DNA of 64,000 bases from Diphasiastrum complanatum. Its lineage: Eukaryota; Streptophyta; Lycopodiopsida; Lycopodiales; Lycopodiaceae. How positions within the stretch are numbered: the stretch's first letter is position 1; each line of letters begins with the position of its first letter. This document shows, piece after piece, positions 38,301 to 44,234 of the stretch. Both the position numbers and the translations under genes were made by a program. The DNA is taken from positions 31,261,599 through 31,325,598 of the forward strand of contig CM055097.1 of NCBI GenBank assembly GCA_029204225.1. Reading direction: 5' to 3'. The notes beneath the pieces were generated by a model. The model was given only the letters and a program-made list of their open reading frames with translations. It was not told the origin of the DNA and did not search any database.

Positions 38301-38702
38301 TCTGTTCACCGATTTCCTTAGGGAAGAATATGTCAAAATAAAATCAGAAAGCCATACTAAGCAGCTTGGCTTTTCCAACGATAATAGCAAAAGAAACCCA
38401 ACATAAAATGAGGAGATGAAGAAGAATCATACAGCGGCATCATCATCATAATCATCATCAAAAGTTTGTTGCTTGACAGGCAGCACTGATGAGCATTTGA
38501 AGGAAGAATTTCCTCGAAGTCTATATGCAGAGGAAGAATTGCAGGAGAGAGATAGTGGTGGCGGTGGTGTTGAGAGTGTAGGAAGAGTGATGGCGATGGT
38601 TGACTTGCTTGCTGTTGCAGCACCAAGCTCTCTAAGCAACCCATCATCCTCTCTCTCCCATCTTCTTGTAATTGCCACACTTGGCGCATATAATTGGCTC
38701 AT
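14175..38702 (-). CDS. Split host gene: DUF1995-like, probably plastid-targeted protein (6 exons)
   Basis: Six exons join as 38433-38702, 36971-37072, 36672-36821, 30133-30243, 14453-14596 and 14175-14318. Each junction is GT-AG and phase 0, giving 306 residues and a TAA stop. Residues 1-90 are Ser/Thr/Pro-rich with a run of acidic residues at the end, like a chloroplast transit peptide. The body has [82 protein letters not shown] and CYPGDWQ. From memory this layout (amphipathic start, LFNAQW strand, late FVESF...YPGDWQ block) fits the DUF1995 family of plastid and cyanobacterial proteins. Biochemical role: not known to me. The ATG at 38702 is the first after an in-frame stop 39 bases upstream. 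Exon frames carry no stop or frameshift, unlike every transposon nearby, so the gene is probably alive. Family name is less sure than gene structure. Confidence 0.88.
14453..14596 (-). CDS. Exon 5 of 6, DUF1995-like gene
   Basis: Forty-eight codons between acceptor TTGCAG and donor GTTTGC. It encodes [20 protein letters not shown], then [13 protein letters not shown] and [10 protein letters not shown]. It continues the IGQ end of exon 4 without a break. Confidence 0.88.
14779..15391 (+). repeat. X-family gypsy 5' LTR, 613 bp (intron 4)
   Basis: It starts TGTTACAG, ends TTTGACA, and is followed by a primer binding site. Two more copies are in the window: 28215-28681 (partial) and 34324-34918. 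The block holds two tandem units around GGGACAC...GACACATGTCAA (about 15030-15155). Confidence 0.82.
15394..15406 (+). other. Primer binding site of X-family gypsy
   Basis: TGGTATTAGAGCC differs by one transition from the initiator-Met tRNA complement and lies two bases after the LTR end. Confidence 0.8.
15931..16440 (+). pseudogene. X-family gypsy gag relic
   Basis: The frame starts with [17 protein letters not shown], a coiled-coil-like N-terminus, has one stop near 16015, and reaches [14 protein letters not shown] and [15 protein letters not shown]. After frame changes the core of Retrotrans_gag appears: [20 protein letters not shown] then [15 protein letters not shown] near 16275-16395. 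No protease or pol follows; the interior up to 17918 is AT-rich with no recognisable coding sequence. Confidence 0.75.
16441..17918. other. AT-rich interior between X-family gag and copia-A
   Basis: Nothing recognised. It is inside the span of the X element but carries no pol motif; it may be decayed element sequence or older intron. Confidence 0.45.
17919..18661 (-). repeat. Copia-A 3' LTR (outer end truncated)
   Basis: It matches 22797-23300 and 27968-28200 with a few percent mismatch. It begins (minus) TGTCAGAAATGGTG next to a polypurine tract. The last bases corresponding to 22734-22796 are absent at 17918. An antisense frame of 148 codons inside is a chance ORF, repeated as 109 codons in the other LTR. 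Confidence 0.88.
18662..18672 (-). other. Copia-A polypurine tract
   Basis: AAGAGGGAG on the minus strand directly before the 3' LTR start TGTCAG. Confidence 0.75.
18673..19190 (-). pseudogene. Copia-A RNase H domain
   Basis: The minus strand gives [20 protein letters not shown], then [40 protein letters not shown] and, after a frameshift near 18800, [20 protein letters not shown]. These are the copia RNase H blocks in order (DADWA, STEAEY, DNQSA, RTKHI, ADxxTK). The frameshift separates the last block. Confidence 0.83.
19184..20310 (-). pseudogene. Copia-A reverse transcriptase, altered active site
   Basis: RT begins near 20250 ([20 protein letters not shown], then [21 protein letters not shown]), passes frameshifts at 20050-19820, and is open from 19816 to 19187. 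The catalytic block reads [14 protein letters not shown] where family members have YVDD: the second Asp is Ala. Downstream blocks [26 protein letters not shown] and [16 protein letters not shown] are well kept. The change removes a metal-binding Asp. Confidence 0.85.
20315..21300 (-). pseudogene. Copia-A integrase, catalytic Glu replaced by Lys
   Basis: Frames at 21300-21155 and 21169-20315 give [19 protein letters not shown], the core Asp in [10 protein letters not shown], the second Asp in [12 protein letters not shown], and [11 protein letters not shown] where the family has NGVAER: the D-D-E glutamate is Lys (GAA to AAA). The C-terminal strip [20 protein letters not shown] and [19 protein letters not shown] follow. 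A long, well-kept frame with a dead active site. Confidence 0.88.
21300..22086 (-). pseudogene. Copia-A protease and pre-integrase domain
   Basis: The frame 22086-21154 contains retropepsin [19 protein letters not shown] (active-site D-S-G near 21750), strands [12 protein letters not shown] and [20 protein letters not shown], then [18 protein letters not shown] of the GAG-pre-integrase. A frameshift at about 21300 separates it from integrase. The same protein type appears at 44219-44640 in copia-C. Confidence 0.85.
21890..22609 (-). pseudogene. Copia-A gag with zinc knuckle
   Basis: From the ATG at 22609 a 172-codon frame gives the copia gag ([55 protein letters not shown]) and stops at 22091. 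Out of frame, 21990-21890 holds a CCHC knuckle ([11 protein letters not shown]) and a second Cys-rich piece. The stop between them leaves an RNA-binding domain in another frame. Confidence 0.83.
22721..22733 (-). other. Copia-A primer binding site
   Basis: TGGTATCAGAGCC on the minus strand abuts the LTR end at 22734; perfect initiator-Met tRNA type. Confidence 0.9.
22734..23307 (-). repeat. Copia-A 5' LTR, inner part
   Basis: It starts TGTCGCGGAAGC on the + strand and runs until the chromovirus insertion. The sequence resumes at 27965. The last five bases GCGGC are the left copy of the target duplication. Confidence 0.88.
23308..23783 (-). repeat. Chromovirus 3' LTR
   Basis: TGTCACAAGCC at the left end and CTCTAACA at the right end; near-identical copy at 27486-27964. 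AGGAGGGAAGGAT on the minus strand at 23784-23797 is the polypurine tract. Confidence 0.92.
23805..24926 (-). pseudogene. Chromovirus integrase core and chromodomain
   Basis: Two frames (24926-24627 and 24620-23805) are separated by one TAG where the family has Trp. They give the integrase core with [33 protein letters not shown] and [19 protein letters not shown] (D-D-E residues all present), then [12 protein letters not shown] and [12 protein letters not shown]. The end is a chromodomain: [35 protein letters not shown], then [12 protein letters not shown]. Chromodomains of this group direct insertion to marked chromatin. Confidence 0.9.
24927..25235 (-). pseudogene. Chromovirus integrase zinc-binding domain
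   Basis: The frame gives [19 protein letters not shown] then [18 protein letters not shown] and CTAC: the H-H-C-C zinc-binding module. A TAG (from CAG by one transition) divides it from the core, and another divides it from RNase H. Confidence 0.85.
25239..25759 (-). pseudogene. Chromovirus RNase H region
   Basis: Broken frames on the minus strand read as the gypsy RNase H with its [14 protein letters not shown] strand near 25640, [20 protein letters not shown] near 25570-25530 and then [20 protein letters not shown] and VADALS at 25430-25320. Stops and one frame change occur around 25511-25540. Confidence 0.75.
25760..26910 (-). pseudogene. Chromovirus protease end and reverse transcriptase, core deletion
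   Basis: The frame 26910-26254 runs from a short protease-RT linker to [62 protein letters not shown] and [11 protein letters not shown]. After a frame break, 26164-25760 has [19 protein letters not shown] directly followed by [14 protein letters not shown]. The stretch that should carry the FLDD catalytic pair is shortened by about a dozen residues, so the enzyme cannot be active. [18 protein letters not shown] follows normally. Confidence 0.88.
27411..27472. repeat. Three tandem 21-bp units in chromovirus leader
   Basis: TTTCTCTCTCTAGAA occurs three times at about 21-bp spacing just inside the 5' LTR and PBS. Confidence 0.8.
27473..27483 (-). other. Chromovirus primer binding site
   Basis: TGGTATCAAGT on the minus strand, two bases from the LTR; a variant of the initiator-Met tRNA type. 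Confidence 0.8.
27486..27964 (-). repeat. Chromovirus 5' LTR
   Basis: 479 bp, TGTCACAAGCC to CTCTAATA on the + strand; the final dinucleotide context AACA is AATA here through one transition. Confidence 0.92.
27965..28200 (-). repeat. Copia-A 5' LTR, outer part
   Basis: It begins GCTGC (right copy of the target duplication, one mismatch) and continues to TTTCTGACA, matching 18427-18661. Confidence 0.88.
28205..28681 (+). repeat. X-family gypsy polypurine tract and partial 3' LTR
   Basis: AAGGGGGGGA (28205-28214) precedes AGTTACACTTTTACTCCC, the LTR start with T to A at its first base. Homology to 14779-15391 is lost after about 28681. The internal duplication (28454-28600) is shared with the 5' LTR. 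Confidence 0.75.
28682..30132. other. Intron 4, 5' portion
   Basis: Mostly unrecognised. At 29575-29790 (+) [18 protein letters not shown] and [14 protein letters not shown], then in the next frame [20 protein letters not shown], look like the coiled-coil N-terminus of a retroelement gag with one frameshift. The splice donor of intron 4 is at 30132. Confidence 0.45.
30133..30243 (-). CDS. Exon 4 of 6, DUF1995-like gene
   Basis: Thirty-seven codons between acceptor TTATGCAG and donor GTGACA. It encodes [20 protein letters not shown] and then [15 protein letters not shown]. It is isolated by 6.4 kb upstream and 15.5 kb downstream of repeat-rich intron, yet fits both neighbours in frame. Confidence 0.88.
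30244..32229. other. Intron 3, 3' portion, nothing recognised
   Basis: No domain, LTR or exon-like frame stands out, apart from the acceptor TTATGCAG at its edge. It may be the worn 3' end of the gypsy relic that follows. Confidence 0.5.
32230..34260 (-). pseudogene. Old Ty3/gypsy pol relic in intron 3 (RT end, RNase H, integrase)
   Basis: Reading downwards on the minus strand: RT thumb (EFRMFLGLA near 34130), RNase H ([20 protein letters not shown] near 33800, then [20 protein letters not shown]), integrase core pieces ([20 protein letters not shown] near 33150-33100; [20 protein letters not shown] near 32810), and the C-terminal strip [16 protein letters not shown] ending FHVSLLRAC near 32290. 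Frames shift many times, and the HPQTDGQ block is worn. It lies in the same sense as the host gene. Confidence 0.8.
32902..33066. repeat. 82-bp tandem duplication inside gypsy integrase relic
   Basis: Two copies starting GATCGCAAAAGACCATGTAG are head to tail with only a handful of differences, so the duplication is younger than the general decay of the relic. Confidence 0.9.
34324..34918 (+). repeat. X-family gypsy LTR, third copy (intron 3)
   Basis: It starts TGTTATGTAC and aligns with 14779-15391 in blocks (GGCCTGTGGTG, GGGTACTGGGTC, CTGGACTGACCTCCTAAA, AATCTATGCAGCAA). It has a single GGGACAC...GACAC unit where the intron-4 element has two. A worn PBS-like TGGGCTATCAAAG follows at 34919. 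Confidence 0.72.
35545..36000 (+). pseudogene. Gypsy reverse transcriptase fragment of the third X-family copy
   Basis: [20 protein letters not shown], then [40 protein letters not shown] and [14 protein letters not shown] are in one frame (35462-35848). The next frame has [20 protein letters not shown] and [15 protein letters not shown] and then ends. It is close in type to the chromovirus RT at 26254-26910. Gag and protease are missing between LTR and RT, so this is an internally deleted copy. Confidence 0.85.
36001..36671. other. Intron 3, 5' portion
   Basis: I looked for an additional exon here on the minus strand and found none needed: exon 3 joins exon 4 in phase without it. The frame at 36097-36279 does not resemble the family. 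Confidence 0.5.
36672..36821 (-). CDS. Exon 3 of 6, DUF1995-like gene
   Basis: Fifty codons between acceptor CTATTAG and donor GTAAGT. It encodes [20 protein letters not shown] and later [12 protein letters not shown]. The donor is the strongest of the five and opens the 6.4-kb intron 3. Confidence 0.88.
36971..37072 (-). CDS. Exon 2 of 6, DUF1995-like gene
   Basis: Thirty-four codons between acceptor ATCTCAG (ending 37073) and donor GTTTGA (from 36970). It encodes [20 protein letters not shown] and [14 protein letters not shown]. The final Pro codon joins GGI of exon 3 in frame. Confidence 0.88.
37073..38432. other. Intron 1 (1360 bp)
   Basis: Bounded by donor GTATGA and acceptor ATCTCAG. 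It contains a perfect 22-bp palindrome (37314-37335) and an A-rich tract; no coding signal is needed or seen. Confidence 0.7.
37314..37335. repeat. Perfect 22-bp palindrome
   Basis: Arms GCGATTCGC around TGCA and back as GCGAATCGC. A longer imperfect hairpin with GCAGC(A)AATCGTGA starts at 37280. Confidence 0.9.
38433..38702 (-). CDS. Exon 1 of 6, DUF1995-like gene (transit-peptide region)
   Basis: Ninety codons from ATG (38702) to GCC GCT, then donor GTATGA at 38432. The protein starts [18 protein letters not shown] and later has [15 protein letters not shown] and SSVLPVKQQ, low in acidic residues until a closing [10 protein letters not shown]. That pattern suits a plastid targeting sequence followed by a mature N-terminus. 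Confidence 0.82.
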
Positions 38703-38756
38703 TGCGCATAATTGGTGTAGGATAAGACTTCCTTTGCTTTAGGTATGAGTTCCAAT

Positions 38757-38846
38757 GAATCACTTATTTGCATTGCACAAATGAATCACTTATTTGCACA
38801 AATAAGAGCATATGAGTATATATGGATCACTTATTTGCACAAATAA
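38757..38846. promoter_or_regulatory. Three direct repeats with palindromic core, promoter region
   Basis: GATCACTTATTTGCA-type units at 38757-38772, 38783-38805 and 38824-38846. Two contain TTATTTG CA CAAATAA, an inverted repeat. They flank the TATA-like site within 150 bp of the start codon. Repeat expansion is seen; a regulatory role is inference. Confidence 0.5.
38816..38825 (-). promoter_or_regulatory. Candidate TATA box of the DUF1995-like gene
   Basis: CCATATATAC on the minus strand, 114 bp before the ATG. Position suits a transcription start about 80 bp upstream of the ATG. No other promoter element was checked against data. Confidence 0.4.
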
Positions 38847-38965
38847 TAGCATTCATTAGGACCGGAAAAATGCATTATGGACTAGATAATGGATGTTTGG
38901 CAGTCCATGATAATTGATATAATGGCTTGTACTCTCATCTCAAGTTCAATATGAACAAGGTAGTT

Positions 38966-39068
38966 GTTGCTTGGAGGCCCATGGTAAGGATATAATGGCT
39001 CGTCCTCTCATCTTGTCGAGAGAGGAGAGGGCGAGCCATTATATCCTTACCATGGACCCACAAGCACC
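38966..39068. repeat. Foldback repeat with 43-bp arms upstream of the gene
   Basis: Left arm (38966-39009) and right arm (39025-39068) pair over CCATGGTAAGGATATAATGG and flanks with a few mismatches; a 15-base loop separates them. A diverged third arm copy is at 38893-38937. It may be a small inverted-repeat transposon remnant or an miRNA-like hairpin. Confidence 0.75.
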
Positions 39069-39380
39069 CATTATTGCATATAGTGTGTGTCACAAAATTT
39101 TGAAAAGAAATAGAAGAAGATCAATTTCAAGATTTTGATAATGATTCCATCCACGAGGGCTGTTCAAAATTACATCCATGAGGCCTATTTATGTAGTAGC
39201 TTCTCAATCCATCTAACAACAACATTGGTTTATTACAAAATCCTAGTCATATTTTTGGCTTTTTGAGAATGATTGGAAGGTTTGTGTCGAAGCATCAAGG
39301 TATTCAAAGAGGACAATATTAAAATATGTTAAATTATCTGATGAATGTGATCAATAACCTTTATTTAATGTCGATATTAG

Positions 39381-39644
39381 TGTTAATAATCAGAAACGCA
39401 ACATCAAGAATTCACCATAAGCAATCACCAAGTAGGGAGACGGAAGAAGAACACGCAATATCACTCTATCACACTAACACATACTGAATGTAAAATGTAC
39501 ATATAAACCCTGAACCCTGATAGAGAGGGAGAACCTAGGAGTAGACTACTAGACTAGCCTATGGCTAGTTACATCTAGTAATAAAGTACATCGTAAACAG
39601 TAACTAGGAAGTGTAACAATGAAGTTTATCATTGATTTCTAACA
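39381..39644 (-). repeat. Copia-B 3' LTR
   Basis: 264 bp, TGTTAATAATC to GATTTCTAACA on the + strand; about a tenth of positions differ from the 5' copy. The minus-strand polypurine tract GAGGGAGAG lies at 39645-39653. Confidence 0.88.
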
Positions 39645-39653
39645 CTCTCCCTC

Positions 39654-40225
39654 AATGATAAAATTACATTCTTCTATTCCTAGTAGAGTACGAAACTTTT
39701 CAAATTTACATCTACCTAATGACTTAGTAAAAATATCTACCAATTGATCTTCAGATTTACAGAAGACAAGATCAATGGCTCTATCAAGAATTTTCTCTCG
39801 AACAAAATGATAATGTATTTCGATGTGCTTGGTTCGATCGAGCATGTAAAACTAGATTTTTGGCAAGGTGAATGCGGCTCTGATTGTCGCAAGATATAGT
39901 AGTCGCATCCACCTGTGGTTGACCTAAATCCACAAGCAATCTTCGTAACCATACCGCTTCTTGTGTAGCATTGTTGAGTGCTCGATATTCAGCTTCCGTC
40001 GAGGATAAGACTACTGTAGGTTACTTTTTGCTGCTCCATGAAACTGCAGTTGTACCATAACTGAATGTATGACCACTGGTAGACCTTCTGTCATCAATAT
40101 TACCTGCCCAATCAGCATCTGTATATCCTATCAATATTGGTGCTTCAGGTTGATCATACTTCAAACCAAAATTCAATGTCCCTCGAATGTATCTGAGAAT
40201 ACGTTTAGCACCGTTGTCGGAGAGC
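39654..40225 (-). pseudogene. Copia-B RNase H
   Basis: The minus strand gives NGAKRILRYIRGTLNFGLKY, YTDADWAGNIDDRRSTSG, VVLSSTEAEYRALNNATQEA, SCDNQSRIHLAKN and, in another frame, TKHIEIHYHFVREKILDRAI to EDQLVDIFTKSLGRCKFEKF. One stop and one frame shift. The RT palm is cut at about 40225. Confidence 0.83.
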
Positions 40226-41388
40226 TATGCCAATTTTTCAGTTTGCAGCATGTTTGGTTATCTTGCATTAGGCATCTTGTCGTGGCATGAATAGTGTTAG
40301 ATCTGCATTTTAGGGCTAGTTTGGGATTGATTTTGCTTGATTTGAGTAGATTTGCTTGTTTGAAATCTAATCTGATTATTAAATAGGAAAAGATATTCAG
40401 ATCACCAATCTTAAGATCCATTTGGATTTGAGATATCAGAGAAAATAACAAATACCGGTCAAATTTGACAGATTTGGTCAAAAAAAGACAAAAAGCATTA
40501 TCAGAGCTCAAAAAATTTTATCCTCTTTTAGGAAACCTTCGTCGAGTTGCAGACACCTTAGGTTTTGTTTACAGAACTTTCAGTTTGAAGGGCGAAGATT
40601 AATTCCTAGCAGATTTCCAAAAACATTAGAAAAACCGCCAAAAAACACTAAAAATTATCAAAACCCTAAAAATACAGACAAAGAACCTTCGCCCGATTTA
40701 TTGTGCTAAGATGTGATTTAGATCTATCTATTGCCAGGTCGGCGAAGAATAATACCAAAAACAAAAAGAGTTTCAGAGGATCAGTTGTCATATTGTCATA
40801 TTTTTGCCAAAAAAGTCACTTTTTTGCAAAATTACCAGTATTACTCTTGATCCTTCGCCTGAACCTTCGCCGAGTTGCCTAAAATATTTTATTTATAGAA
40901 AAATACTATTTTTGAGTTCGGCGAAGATTCATCTTGATCAGATCACAAAAAAAACTTAATTTTTACCCTCGCCAGATTACAGAAACTGTATTTCCTTGTG
41001 TTAGAAAGCTTTGTCTGGTTTTTCATAGTTTTATTTGTGTCAGATCTTCCATCTGAGAAGTCGACAAAGGTTATTTTTCAAGAAATTGCCAAAAAAGTTG
41101 TTCAGAGAGTTTTTTCCCAACATAGCACTGTTTAAACTTCACCGAACCAACGTTCGCCTAGCAAACCTTCGCCAGTCCTATTTTTAGTTTTTGATTTTCC
41201 AGATCAAGTCTCTGTCAAAATTTGGATCAAATCTGATATATTCTGAATTGGATTCTAAGAGATTTATCATTCTTGAGAAGTATGGATTGATCGAATTTCG
41301 GAAAGTTTTTCATCATATAGAATCAGATTCTTGAAAAGTGGAATAGATCTAGCAAATCTAATCTAAGATAGTTTTTTATTGAAAAAAT
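40226..41388. other. Filler with repeated CTTCGCC / GGCGAAG motifs inside copia-B
   Basis: This AT-rich block replaces the integrase core and RT. CTTCGCC or GGCGAAG occurs at about 40592, 40685, 40741, 40855, 40865, 40920 and 41167, with close variants at 40532, 40967 and 41152, in both orientations. No domain recognised. It could be an unclassified transposon insertion. Confidence 0.5.
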
Positions 41389-41682
41389 CTAGATCCAATG
41401 TATTGGTCCACACAGATCACTATGAACAAGATCAAGAATGCCATTGGCTCTTCTTGCTCCATCTTTGGGAAATCTCTCTCTATGTTGTTTTCCCAAAATG
41501 CAACCCTCACAAATTTTTCCTTCAAAAGAGATATCAGGCAATCCAACAACTAGATTACCTCTTTTAAGAATTTGCAAGCTTTGAGCACTGATATGACCAA
41601 ACCTTTGATGCCAAAGATCATTTTGACTATCAACAGTGCTTACCATAGCTTGAGTAAAATATCGCGCACTCAATTTGTAGAG
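41389..41682 (-). pseudogene. Copia-B GAG-pre-integrase and integrase zinc motif
   Basis: DLWHQRFGHISAQSLQILKR, GKICEGCILGKQHRERFPKD and ILDLVHSDLCGPI are present; the frame ends at 41389 where the filler begins, before the first catalytic Asp. Confidence 0.85.
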
Positions 41683-42066
41683 TCAATTCCTGTTGACTCT
41701 AGCTCCTGTAGCAGTTAGTTTGTAGTGATTCTTGATGTCTTTGACAAGACATTTGTCACTGTCAAACTCAACCTTGAGTTGTTGATCAGCCATCGTCCCA
41801 ACAAATAGTAGATTGTTCGCTAAGCCAGGTACATATTGCACATTGCTTATCTGCTTTATCTTCCCGCTGGCTAACTTCACTGGTACCACTCCAACTCCTT
41901 TAACATATAGCAATTTGTCATCAGCTTGTCCAACTTCATCACCATTTTCAGTTTCCTTGAGTTCTGAAAACCACTCTTTCCTTGAAGTCATGTGCTTGGA
42001 TGCACCATAATCAATGTACCATGTATCCTTGGCTTCACCACTTGTCATTAATGCTGTAATGAACAT
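41683..42066 (-). pseudogene. Copia-B protease, active-site Ser to Tyr
   Basis: DTWYIDYGASKHMTSRKEW: the family D-S-G is D-Y-G. Downstream LLYVKGVGVVPVKLASGKIK and VQYVPGLANNLLFVGTMADQ are intact. A stray copy at 47541-48350 keeps D-S-G, which supports the Ser as ancestral. Confidence 0.88.
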
Positions 42067-42096
42067 TTTTGAACTCTCACCAGTATCATCTTCATA

Positions 42097-43062
42097 TTAA
42101 TCATCATCGTATTGATGTTGATCAGTATAATTGTCTTCATAATAATAGTCATCAAATTGATGTTGATCAGCATAATTTCTCGCTTGCCATTTGTCTTTCC
42201 TTTGTTCCATCTCCTTCTGTTTCTTGAAGCATTCATGCTCCCAGTGGCCAGGTTTGTTGCAGTACCTACAATTTACAGGTTTATTTTGTCTTGAATAGCC
42301 GCATCCTTGACCTCGGCCTTGATTCCAATTGCCTCGATTTGGACTATCATTGACTTGCTCATAAAATTGTTGAAATGATCCCCGGCTTGAGTTTTCTCCT
42401 CTCGATTGATACTTTCCATGGCAAAATCTTCCACCTCGTCCTCTAACTGCAAGAGCTTGATCATAGCTCCTGTTACGATGATTCAAGTTCTCTTGACGTT
42501 GCTCTTCTTGCAAAAGCAATCCACCTAGTTCTTCATACGTTGGAAGATTTTCTCTTGTGGCTATACTCGTCACAAACATCTGATGTGACTCACTCAGACT
42601 ATTCAATGTCAATTGCATGATCTCACGATCTTGTTCTCGCTCTCCAACTGCTGCTAATTGGTCACGAATCTCTTTGATCTTCAGTATGTGATCGGCAATA
42701 GTTGCACCATCAGCCATCCGCAATGTATGCAACTTCGTCTTCAGAAACAGTATTCGAGATGTATTTGTCGTTCACAATGCCTTCAATGTATCCCACGCTT
42801 CTTTTGGTCCTTCTGAATCTGAAATATAGGGAATAATTGCATCTCTAACTAATAAGTTGATGACATTCTGGGCTTTCCGTTTTCTCCTATCAAATGTCCG
42901 CTGATCTTCTTCAATCACTGACCTTGTCTCTTCACCTGTCACGATCTCCCACAACTCTTTTTCCATCAAAATATTCTTCAGTTTGAATTTCCAAACTGCA
43001 TAGTGGCCGACACCTTCCAATTTGCTTGACTCATTAAGGACACTCTCGCTTAGAGTTTCCAT
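42097..43062 (-). pseudogene. Copia-B gag with zinc knuckle
   Basis: Frame 43062-42772 gives VGHYAVWKFKLKNILMEKEL and RDAIIPYISDSEGPKEAWDT; after a stop, 42732-42097 gives ATIADHILKIKEIRDQLAAV, an Arg/Gly-rich region, the CCHC knuckle CRYCNKPGHWEHEC and an Asp/Tyr-rich tail with two QHQFDD-like repeats. Confidence 0.88.
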
Positions 43063-43959
43063 TACTGGATAGATGAGTCTGGCTCACAAAATTTATCACA
43101 CCACAGAACTGTAAATTTTTGGTTGGACACTTGATATCGGTACGACGCATGGGTGCATGACTACTCGAGATTCTCTTTAGCTCGCACGCGTGGATCCGAT
43201 ATTGGTACAAATATGCGATATCGATATGATGCACGGATGGACAACTACTCTGGATTTTATTTACCTCTGGCGTGTCGCTCCAATATTGGTACTGATATGT
43301 GATATCGGTATGACGCGCAGATGTACGATTGCTCTTGGTTTTCTTTACCTCTGGCACGTCGATCCGATATTGCTACGGACAAGATGAAAAGTAGAGAGAA
43401 TATAAGAACTTTCAAAGAGAATATTTCAAAATGTGTGATCGTTCAAAAGACAGAGATTAGTAATGTGAAAAGTATGAAGCTTTCTAACTCTGAATGACAG
43501 TACTAGACACTATCTAGTGTGATTTGTGGTACTCCAAATAGACAAATGAGAGATTTCTTTGCAAACCTCTCACACAAATAGCACTTTCCACAAAACTAGG
43601 AGGTATTGTAAGAATCTCCCCCACTCAACAGATTTTCAATCTGTCTGATGCTGTCCTGGCCTTTTGGATGCCTCTGGGACTGTGCTTTTCACAACAACTA
43701 GGAAGTATTGTAAAAAGCTTCCCACTCAACAGATTTTCAAATTGTTAGATGTTGCCATGGCCTTTCTGATGCCTCTGGGATTGTGTCTTCGTTCCCCACT
43801 GATGATTTTGAGCTCAAAACCTGCAAAATACACCAAAGAAAGATTTCATCCAGCCGTTTTGATCTCTCCAAGCTTTCACCTCCCGTGAAGGACTTTCTCA
43901 CTTCGTTGCGGAGCCTGTGACAAGCTGTATCCATTGATCAGGCACGCATGACTATTGCT

Positions 43960-43971
43960 GTTCTGATACCA
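43960..43971 (-). other. Copia-B primer binding site
   Basis: TGGTATCAGAAC on the minus strand, adjacent to the LTR; initiator-Met tRNA type with one change. Confidence 0.85.
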
Positions 43972-44234
43972 TGTCAAGAATTAGACATGCAACATCAAGC
44001 ATTCACTATAAGCAATCACCACAAGAAGGCGGAAGAAGAACACGCATTGTCACTCTATCACACTAACTCATACAAAATGTAAAATGTACAAATAAACCCT
44101 GAACCCCTGATAGAGAGAGAAAACCTATGAGTAGACTAATAGACTAGCCTACGGCTAATGACAGCTGGTCACAGTTGTCAACATTAATGTACCTCGTAAA
44201 CAGTAACAATGAAGTTTATCATTGATTTCTAACA
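43972..44234 (-). repeat. Copia-B 5' LTR
   Basis: 263 bp, TGTCAAGAATTAG to GATTTCTAACA on the + strand. Confidence 0.88.

Larger units (their letters stand above)
39381..44234 (-). mobile_element. Copia-B: Ty1/copia element, internally rearranged
   Basis: 264- and 263-bp LTRs, PBS next to 43972 and polypurine tract at 39645 bound gag, protease, pre-integrase, a foreign 1.16-kb filler, and the RNase H. Integrase core and most of RT are gone. It sits against copia-C at 44235. Flanking pentamers ATTAG and TATAG match at three of five positions, so the target duplication is unconfirmed. Confidence 0.85.

Noticed and set aside
38357..38689. 110-codon minus frame overlapping exon 1
   Set aside because: Different frame from exon 1; only the 38702 start splices in frame to exon 2.
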